In this document: positions 58,081 to 64,000 of the stretch, in pieces | Layout: every line of letters begins with the position of its first letter | How positions within the stretch are numbered: position 1 is the stretch's first letter | NCBI GenBank assembly: GCA_963744305.1 | Contig: CAVUTF010000021.1 | Location: forward strand, 101,736 to 165,735 | Source: FEN-1219 sp963744305 | Lineage (GTDB): Bacteria; Pseudomonadota; Gammaproteobacteria; Steroidobacterales; Rariloculaceae | Direction: 5' to 3' | DNA: 64,000 nt | Notes under the pieces: model-generated | The model's database searches: none | What the model was told of the DNA's origin: nothing | Seen by the model: the letters and a program-made list of their open reading frames with translations, nothing else | Position numbers and translations under genes: made by a program

Positions 58081-60600
58081 CTACTCGTCGCGCAGCACCT
58101 GCGCCGGAATCAGCCGCGCGGCCTTGAGCGCCTGGCGGCCGACGCCGACCCAAGCGAGGCACAGCGTGATCGCGAGGCTCGCGGCGAACGGCCACGGCGT
58201 GAACGCCATCTGCACGACGAACCATTCGACATAGATGTCCGCGAGCAAATAGCCGATCGGCCACGCGATCATGTTGCCGACGAGCACGGGTTTGCCGAAC
58301 TCGACGAGCAGCTGCCGCAGTATGTCCTTCGAACCCGCGCCGAGCGACTTGCGGATACCGATCTCGTGGCGGCGCCGGTTCGCGATGAACAGCGCCATCC
58401 CGAAGATCCCCGCGAGCGCGACGAGAAAACCGAACACGACGACGGTCAAGAGCGCGGTGGTCAGCGCGTTCATGCTGCGCAGGGCGTCGTCGAGCGCTTG
58501 GTCGAGGAACATGAGCCGGACCGCGCTTGCGCCGGAAACGCCGCGCGTGGTGCCCGTGAGCTCTTGCCATACGCGCTCGATGTGCGCGAGTCCGCCGGGA
58601 ACGTCGTCTGCGGCCAGACGCACGATCGGCTGGGTTGCATACGGGTCGAAACGAAACGCCGTGCCCTTCGCACCGAACATCATGAACGTGAGCGGCGCGC
58701 GCTCGACGACGCCGATGATTTGAAGCGCTAGGGCGCCGCTCGCCGTGAGTCCGCCCCCGCCTTCGCTCAGCTGATACACGACTTGCCCGACCGCCTCGCC
58801 GGGCGTCGACCAGCCGAGCAAACGCACCGTCTCGAGGTCGACGACGATGCCGAGCGCTCCTGCTTGATTCGCGCCGCCGCGCGAGGCGCCCGCGACGAGA
58901 TCGCGGCCGCGCTCGAACGACCGTCCGGCGAGGAGCTCGGCGCCGAACGTCGCGAAGAAATCGTGGCCGACGAACTGGGTTTGGAGCTTCACCGGTACCT
59001 CGTCGACCGCGGCCGAGCGCGCGTAAGGGTGCGGATCGCTGTCGTCGACTCCTCCGCGTCCCACGCCGGTCACGCTCTTGATCTGTGGCGCGCGCAGCAG
59101 CGCTGCCGCGAGCACCTCGGGATCGACGTTCACGCTGTCGAGGCTCGTCATGACTTGCACGAGCGGATCCGCCGGCAGGCGCCACAGGTCGGCCGCGCGC
59201 ATAGCGGCATTCTGCGCGTACATGACCATCACGGCGGTCAGCAAGACGCTGGCGATCGTGAACTGCACGCCGATGAATGCGCTCTTGAACACGCTCGAGC
59301 CCGAGCGCTTCGCGCCTTTGCGCAAAGCGTCGAGCGGGCGAAAGCGCGACAGCAAGAAGGCCGGATAGGCGCCGGCCGCGACGCTCGTGACGGCTACGAT
59401 CGCGGCGAGAAACAGCACGAAGTCGAGCGTCGCGAGGTCCGCGAAGAACATCTGCATGCCCGATAGGTTGCGGATGAGGTTGATGCCCGCGGCGCCAAGC
59501 ACCAACGCGAGAACGAGGCTCACGAGCACCGTGACCACGGCTTCGAGCAAATACTTCGCGATCACGTGACGCGACTCCGCGCCGAGCACCTTGCTCAACC
59601 CGACTTCCTTTGCGCGCGTCGAGGCGATCGCGGTCGCGAGATTCACGTAGTTGAAGCAGGCCATCGCGAGCACCAAGAGCCCGGGCAGGAAGAACACCTG
59701 CACGGCCGGAATGCCCGGCGCGATGCCGAGCGTCCCGAGCATGGCAGTCACCAAATCGCCGAAGTGCTCGGTGAGAGGACGAACGCGGAACGCGACCGTT
59801 CCGCCGCCCGGCAGAACGATCCTGTCACTGACCGTGGTCAGACGCCGCTCGAGCTCCTCGGCCGACAGCGAACCGTCGCGCGGCAAAAGGACGAGCGTCA
59901 TCGCGTTGACGTTCAGCTGCTGCGCGCGGCTCCAGTCGTCGGGTGGCTCGCCGCTCGGGATCGGCGCACCACTGCGGGAGCGCAACGCGTCGCGCATGGC
60001 CATGTTGAGCAGAACGCTGAGCCTCGCGGCCGACATTGGGTCCGGCACCTCGACGACCGCGCGCACGATGACGTCGAAACGGCGATTGACCGTGAACGTC
60101 TTGCCGACGGCGTCCTGCGTCCCGAACATCGTCTGCGCCATCTCCGTGGTCACGACCGCGCTGTTCGTGCCTTCGAGCGCCGTCGCGGGGTCTCCGCCGA
60201 CGAACGAGTAGTCGAGGATCCGCAGCAGGTCCGCATCGGCGAACATCACCGGCAGCCGCAGATCGAGATCGCCCGCGGCGATCTGCACCGTCTGCGCCGG
60301 CGTCTTGCGCGCGAGGGCCTCGACCTCGGGTGCTTCGACCGCGATGTATTTCGCGAGACTCATCGACGCGGCCGAGAAGAACGCTGCGGAGTCGTCGCCG
60401 GGCGCGACGCTGCGTTGCTGCACGACGTAGGTTCGGTCGACGTTTGCGTGATCGCCGTCGACGAACAGGATGTAGTCGGCCGCGGCGAACGCGAGCACGA
60501 AGCACGCGATCCCGAGCGTGAGCCCCACGACGTTGATGACGGACGTCGCCTTGTGAACGCGAAGGTTGGCCAACGCTGCGCGGATATAGAGGATGACCAT
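58081..60600 (-). CDS. MacB-like ABC permease with duplicated FtsX unit
   Basis: 839 residues, ATG 60600, intact. Two MacB-PCD/FtsX halves. The first starts LANLRVHKATSVINVVGLTL with a periplasmic domain to residue ~300 and helices with STRAKEVGLSKVLGAESRHV. The second starts FKSAFIGVQFTIASVLLTAV with a periplasmic domain and ends with RRRHEIGIRKSLGAGSKDIL and LKAARLIPAQVLRDE. This is the ~800-residue permease type that lacks its own ATPase. No ABC ATPase or adaptor is adjacent, so it must use one encoded elsewhere. A perfect palindrome lies 19-40 bases upstream. Confidence 0.85.
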   Translation of the reverse strand: MVILYIRAALANLRVHKATSVINVVGLTLGIACFVLAFAAADYILFVDGDHANVDRTYVVQQRSVAPGDDSAAFFSAASMSLAKYIAVEAPEVEALARKTPAQTVQIAAGDLDLRLPVMFADADLLRILDYSFVGGDPATALEGTNSAVVTTEMAQTMFGTQDAVGKTFTVNRRFDVIVRAVVEVPDPMSAARLSVLLNMAMRDALRSRSGAPIPSGEPPDDWSRAQQLNVNAMTLVLLPRDGSLSAEELERRLTTVSDRIVLPGGGTVAFRVRPLTEHFGDLVTAMLGTLGIAPGIPAVQVFFLPGLLVLAMACFNYVNLATAIASTRAKEVGLSKVLGAESRHVIAKYLLEAVVTVLVSLVLALVLGAAGINLIRNLSGMQMFFADLATLDFVLFLAAIVAVTSVAAGAYPAFLLSRFRPLDALRKGAKRSGSSVFKSAFIGVQFTIASVLLTAVMVMYAQNAAMRAADLWRLPADPLVQVMTSLDSVNVDPEVLAAALLRAPQIKSVTGVGRGGVDDSDPHPYARSAAVDEVPVKLQTQFVGHDFFATFGAELLAGRSFERGRDLVAGASRGGANQAGALGIVVDLETVRLLGWSTPGEAVGQVVYQLSEGGGGLTASGALALQIIGVVERAPLTFMMFGAKGTAFRFDPYATQPIVRLAADDVPGGLAHIERVWQELTGTTRGVSGASAVRLMFLDQALDDALRSMNALTTALLTVVVFGFLVALAGIFGMALFIANRRRHEIGIRKSLGAGSKDILRQLLVEFGKPVLVGNMIAWPIGYLLADIYVEWFVVQMAFTPWPFAASLAITLCLAWVGVGRQALKAARLIPAQVLRDE

Positions 60601-60618
60601 GGAAGCCGCCCTGTATCG

Positions 60619-60640
60619 GTGTATTGCAGTAGCAATACAC
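60619..60640 (-). promoter_or_regulatory. Perfect palindromic operator candidate upstream of the MacB-like gene
   Basis: Nine-base arms GTGTATTGC and GCAATACAC flank AGTA, 19-40 bases before the start codon. The symmetry and position suggest a repressor site (GntR- or PadR-like half-sites contain similar GTGTA/TACAC strings). No regulator gene is adjacent. Confidence 0.6.
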
Positions 60641-61031
60641 TTAACTCAGCGGCGGCGCCGATGTCAAGGCGAAGCGCCATGGTGCCGCGACGCAGAACTG
60701 CGTGCTGCTGCGCGACGTCGCGTGCTTAATGCATTGCTTTAACTACAGGAAATCCAAGATGGCGCCAGCAGCAGTCACTCCCACTCAATTGTCTCCGAGC
60801 CGCCTAACCGTTTGTTTTTGCAAGTTTGCGAGTGGCAGTTTAACGATTTTACCGTCAGACATACCGCAGAAGGCTTCGCTTGAGCGCAATTGATCGCGAA
60901 AGACGTCGAACGATTTATAGGCCGGACTCTTTCGCCGCGGCAGTCGATAGATGTTGGGGTGCACGGTCCTCGCGCCGCACCGCGCCCGGACCAAATCCGG
61001 TTGTTCCGTAGCGAATAAGCGAGGTTGTAAA
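60641..61031. other. 391-base intergenic stretch without a convincing gene
   Basis: AT-richer than its surroundings. A short leftward open frame (60785-60994) has no recognisable domain. At 60775-60792 the minus strand reads ACAATTGAGTGGGAGTGA, encoding TIEWE-stop, the same ending as GuaA, but nothing upstream in that frame resembles GuaA. One degenerate copy of the TCGCGAAAGAYGTCG string lies near 60894. Confidence 0.5.
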
Positions 61032-61949
61032 TTACCGCGCGTCGTTTTCAGCAGCCTCTAAGCTCCTATAGACGGCCTCGACGAACTCGTCAGCGGTCGC
61101 AGGGCCAGCGGCCGCCGCGTAGCGCCCATCGTAATCGCGCGCGACCCGAGCGGCCTGGACTTGGTCGAGCGTTTGTCCTTTGCCGATCGCATCCCGCACG
61201 CGATCCCGAACGATCGTCATCATATCGCGATACTCCGCGACATCGCCTTCGTCGTAGATCCGGCCGCGGTTCGGTATCACCATCGTGCCTCCCTGCGCGC
61301 GCCATTCCGCGACCGTGAGGTCGAGCACGCGATTCAATGCCGCCAGCGTGCCGTCCATAGTTCCGCCGTCGGCCAACCGAATGACGGGATAGGTCAAATC
61401 TTCGATGACACCGCCCGTGACGACGACGTCGGACTCGCGGAAAAACACGAGCACGTCGCCATCGCTGGTGGCCGCCGGCACGTGAATGATCTCGATCGGC
61501 TCGCCGTTGAAGAAGAGCTCGCGCGTGCCGCGGAAAAACGCGTCTGTCGGCGAATGCCGATCCGACAATCCTGCACCCGCGATGCGCAGCGAGGCGTTCT
61601 CATGCGCGATGATCGCCGCGCGCTGCGCCAACGGCGTCGGGCCTGTCGCGAACTTCGCGTTTCCGCCGATGTGCGCCGCGTCGTCGTCGGTGTCGACGAT
61701 GACACGAATGCGTTTGCCGGGAGCGATTTTGTCGATCTCCGCGAGCACGGCGTCGGCGATCTCTTCGGGCCCCGGATTCACTACCAGCACGCCCTCGGCT
61801 CCGACCTGCACGGCGACGTTACGACCTGCGGCCGCGACGAGCCATACCTGCCCCGCGACATGCAGAGAGGTCGCCCCCGGCGACTCGGCGCTCGACCGGC
61901 TCGAGCTGCCGCTGCGAGCGCCCGGCGCTCGGCTGTGGCGCAGCCGCAT
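61032..61949 (-). CDS. MBL-fold protein lacking zinc ligands (pseudoenzyme), possibly fused to the upstream gene
   Basis: Proposed start ATG 61949 (MRLRHSRAPGARSGSSS), but the same frame may be the continuation of the upstream protein. Fold: HVAGQVWLVAAAGRNVAVQV, GAEGVLVVNPGPEEIADAVL, RIRVIVDTDDDAAHIGGNAK, IIAHENASLRIAGAG, LFFNGEPIEIIHVPAATSDG, DVLVFFRESDVVVTGGV, GGTMVIPNRGRIYDEGDVAE and DYDGRYAAAAGPATADEFVE. Active relatives have THVDADHTGG, an AAHTDGD His and PGHGR; here these read TDDDAAHIGG, AATSDGD and PNRGR, so at least four metal-site residues are missing. About 305 residues. Function is probably non-hydrolytic. Confidence 0.72.
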   Translation of the reverse strand: MRLRHSRAPGARSGSSSRSSAESPGATSLHVAGQVWLVAAAGRNVAVQVGAEGVLVVNPGPEEIADAVLAEIDKIAPGKRIRVIVDTDDDAAHIGGNAKFATGPTPLAQRAAIIAHENASLRIAGAGLSDRHSPTDAFFRGTRELFFNGEPIEIIHVPAATSDGDVLVFFRESDVVVTGGVIEDLTYPVIRLADGGTMDGTLAALNRVLDLTVAEWRAQGGTMVIPNRGRIYDEGDVAEYRDMMTIVRDRVRDAIGKGQTLDQVQAARVARDYDGRYAAAAGPATADEFVEAVYRSLEAAENDAR

Positions 61950-62857
61950 TGCCGTTTGAGCGCAGGCGCGCCACATACTCCGGGTACAGCGTCGCGCTGC
62001 CGCCGAGCGCCGCCTCGAGCGGCACGTTGTGCCGCTTCGCGAACATGTCGAGATGCTCGTTGGCGCCCGGCATGAACGACGGCACGGCGCCGCGCTCGAT
62101 CGCGATCTCCTCGCTCGGCGCGCACTTAAAGAAGACGTCGCTCGCACCGAAGCCTTCACCGTCGCCGCCATTGACGAAACCACCGAACTCGGCGAGCCGG
62201 TGTTGCCGCACATGACTGGAAGTCGGTAGACCTTACGAACGGCTCGTCGAGGTGACGGGATCGTCGACAGCCGTCGATGATCGACAAATAGTCGTCGTGC
62301 CACACGAGGTACTCGATCATCCGCGCTCGATCGCTATGGGCGATGCCGTTGCGGCGAATGAAGCCGGCCTTCGAGTGAGCGTCTCGATCGAGAAGCCGGT
62401 TGCCCTCCCATCGTCCGGTGGAGACACCTTCGTAGGTGTGGGCGGTTCGCCGGCGGAGCGGTCTGCCATCCATCCAGACGGCGCGGCAAGGCCGTAAGTG
62501 CCGTAAAGCGATAGCGGAGAGCTGCTGCGTCACGGGATCGTATTCTTTGAGGATCGACAGGCCGCCAGGGCTGCGATACTGGTAGGTGGACGATGCGGAA
62601 GACACTGGTGCTCCGGCATCGTCGCCAGTGAAGGGGATACAGCGACGCTTGAAGCGCAACGCATCGTTGATCGGCAGACCGGCGTAGTCGCCGAAATCCG
62701 GACCGCCACCACGATCGAGAAACTCCTCCTCGAAAACCGAAGATGCCGCCGCCCGCCTGGTCCCAATCCCCGACGATATGGATCTGCGCCAGCGCAGCCG
62801 AGGCGACGCGCCGTCAAGCCAGAGTCCAGCCCGAAGATTCCCGCGCATACTCGCCAT
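61950..62857 (-). CDS. Secreted conserved protein of unknown function, second copy (several frameshifts)
   Basis: ATG 62857. Fragments in three frames assemble into a family seen in acidobacterial and gammaproteobacterial genomes: IVGDWDQAGGGIFGF, GPDFGDYAGLPINDALRFK, LSILKEYDPVTQQL, VWMDGRP, AHTYEGVSTGRWEGN, GFIRRNGIAHSDRARMIEYL, HLDEPFVRSTDFQ and VPSFMPGANEHLDMFAKRHN, LEAALGGSATLYPEYVARLR. The G-F-S-T-G-R-W-E-G and M-D-G-R-P motifs are the strongest markers. Function unknown. The end is uncertain: the frame either stops near 61820 or runs into the MBL-fold domain. Directly downstream of a related gene on the same strand. Confidence 0.6.
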
Positions 62858-62881
62858 CCGTGCTAGTTACTCATACGCGTC

Positions 62882-63773
62882 TCAGGAACAAAGCCGGAGG
62901 TGAAAGGTGCCGAGCGGCGAATCGGTAACGCACGGCGTGGATTCCACTTCGAGTCGTCTGGTTCACGCTTGAAATGGCTGCTGACGACGAATGGCGTAGT
63001 GAGGTACTGCGGTCGGCGACGACCGTGACGACCTGCAGGTATTCGTTGCCCGACAGCGAGAGCCGATCGAAGTATTCGGTGACCACGGCACTCTCGCTGT
63101 ACGGCACACCGTTCTTGCGAAATAGCCGGGGCGCAGAGTTCGTCGTGACGACTTTGAGGCTGCCGCAGGTAGACTCCGGTTGGCAGCGGGCAGCGCCGCC
63201 CCCGGGTGGGCCTGCCGGTGCCCGCCCCGCGCGCGCGGCCCCCGCCTCCTGCGTCGGCGCCACAAGGGCGCCGAACGGATTCGCGGGCGGCGGGACGCCC
63301 ACGAGCCACTCCGCCGCGGAGTGACCCTGCCAGCTCGGCCCACTGTCCGCGCGCGCTGCGGATCAGAAATTGAGCACGCGTACCTGACTGCGCGAGTGGG
63401 TTCGATTCGCAGCGTGCTTTCGTGGTCCAAGCGATCTTGAGACACGTCGGGAGGCCGCGCATGATGCCGCCGGCACCGAAGGCGCGGCACGCCTCGCCGG
63501 CCGCAGCGTTAGCCGCCGGATCCCAAGCATCTGCAGCCTGCCGGCCGAGTGCGTTCAGCGGCGCCGGAGGCGTAGTCGCCTTTCGGCGGCGTGATCATCC
63601 AGGCCAACGCCATCCTCGGTGATCTGGGCGACCCAGTTGCCGGTCACGTCGACCTGCGCAGCAGCGCGCGGTGAACGCGGAGCCGGGGGCGGTGCCGGGG
63701 GCTGCGCCAACGCGACAACCGCTAACAGAGACAGCCCGAACGTGACCGCGCGCAACCACCGCAACGAAATCAT
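62882..63773 (-). CDS. Secreted conserved protein of unknown function, first copy (about six frameshifts)
   Basis: ATG 63773. Signal peptide LRAVTFGLSLLAVVALAQ, then DVTGNWVAQITED and, after a slip, MITPPKGDYA, a start typical of this family. Later parts in different frames read GEACRAFGAGGIMR, AEWLVGVPPPANP, SLKVVTTNSAPRLFRKNGVP, YSESAVVTEYFDRLSLSGNE, YLQVVTVV and YLTTPFVVSSHFKREPDDSK, ending near LGTFHLRLCS with stop at 62882. Shares the logic of the next gene (RKNGVPYSE, YLTTPF vs YLTEPF-like). Role unknown; in other genomes these occur beside MBL-fold genes, as here. Confidence 0.6.
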
Positions 63774-63816
63774 GAGCACCTACTGCCTACACGACGGCCC
63801 GGACCCGCAACGCTAG

Positions 63817-64000
63817 CGCCCCGGGGCAAGGCCTGAAATCACTTCCGCGAATGACTGCGAATCAGCGCGCGCGATTTCCGCGCATACGAACTGTGGTCAT
63901 GTGTGCGCGCCGGAGGAAGCCGGCGTTTCTGCTGATCGACGCCGGTTATCCGGACCAGCTCGAATCCGTGCTCCTGCCGCAGATGCGCGCTGCGGGCGTA
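63817..64000 (+). CDS. Probable MBL-fold hydrolase, 5' part only (frameshift, runs off window)
   Basis: An open frame from 63817 reads EITSANDCESARAISAHTN, CGHVCAPEEAGV and, after a slip near 63930, FLLIDAGYPDQLESVLLPQM to the edge. FLLIDAG followed by a helix of LLPQMRAAGV resembles the first strands of MBL-fold proteins, before the metal-binding loop, which lies outside the window. No start codon is clear. The call is weak. Confidence 0.3.

Noticed and set aside
60785..60994. Short leftward open frame in the 391-base gap
   Set aside because: 69 residues, no family resemblance, no SD, low-complexity context.
1..64000. tRNA, rRNA, CRISPR arrays, insertion sequences
   Set aside because: None could be recognised by eye; no cloverleaf ends, regular spacer repeats or transposase motifs were seen.

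Overview
The window is high-GC DNA of a Gram-negative bacterium, most likely a gammaproteobacterium. Supporting signs are an outer-membrane TonB receptor, a Porin_5-type porin, a TpsB transporter, mltF beside tRNA deaminase tadA (the E. coli yfhD-yfhC order) and the yqjD-yqjE-yqjK trio. I saw no rRNA, tRNA, CRISPR array, transposase or integrase. About half of the genes are broken by one or more frameshifts while domain sequence continues intact in the neighbouring frame. I read these as indel errors in the assembly, so each such gene is annotated once over its reconstructed span.

Layout. 1-5.4 kb: partial SMP-30-like beta-propeller, small ion channel, class I amidotransferase, yqjDEK-like inner-membrane trio, DUF5924 protein and a Tat-exported haloacetate-dehalogenase-like hydrolase. 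5.5-20.1 kb: a complete Tad/Flp pilus locus. The pilin is divergent, an AraC-type response regulator sits between, and cpaA-AAA ATPase-cpaB-cpaC-lipoprotein-tadG-tadE-tadF-cpaE-cpaF-tadB-tadC-tadD-Sel1 run in one direction. 20.1-27.2 kb: a compact leftward operon joining an ABC-2-like pump, a YtrA-type GntR repressor, a DUF2807 protein and a MacAB/Lol-like ABC exporter with adaptor, behind a well-formed promoter overlapped by palindromic operators. 27.3-30.3 kb: Fur-boxed TonB siderophore receptor plus PiuC dioxygenase.

30.4-45.6 kb: a DUF8021-like protein, a metallo-beta-lactamase-fold (MBL) enzyme with two EF-hand loops, DUF3750, a MarR-like regulator, an orphan TpsB transporter, a FecR-domain protein with Asp-Leu-Gly repeats followed by a CHASE2-PAS-GGDEF-EAL enzyme, a porin and mltF sharing a Pho-box-like intergenic region, tadA, and a MASE4/DUF4118 hybrid histidine kinase. 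45.6-57.9 kb: a carbohydrate locus with GH3 (leftward), then a translationally coupled series GH144-GH15-SbmA/YddA-like ABC protein-CocE/NonD-like protein-GH36, closed by a convergent PhyH dioxygenase. GH144 plus GH3 suggests beta-1,2-glucan breakdown. The CocE-like member has lost all three recognisable catalytic positions.

58-64 kb: an orphan MacB-like permease behind a perfect palindrome, then a leftward group of two related secreted proteins of unknown function and an MBL-fold protein lacking its zinc ligands, and at the right edge the start of another probable MBL gene.
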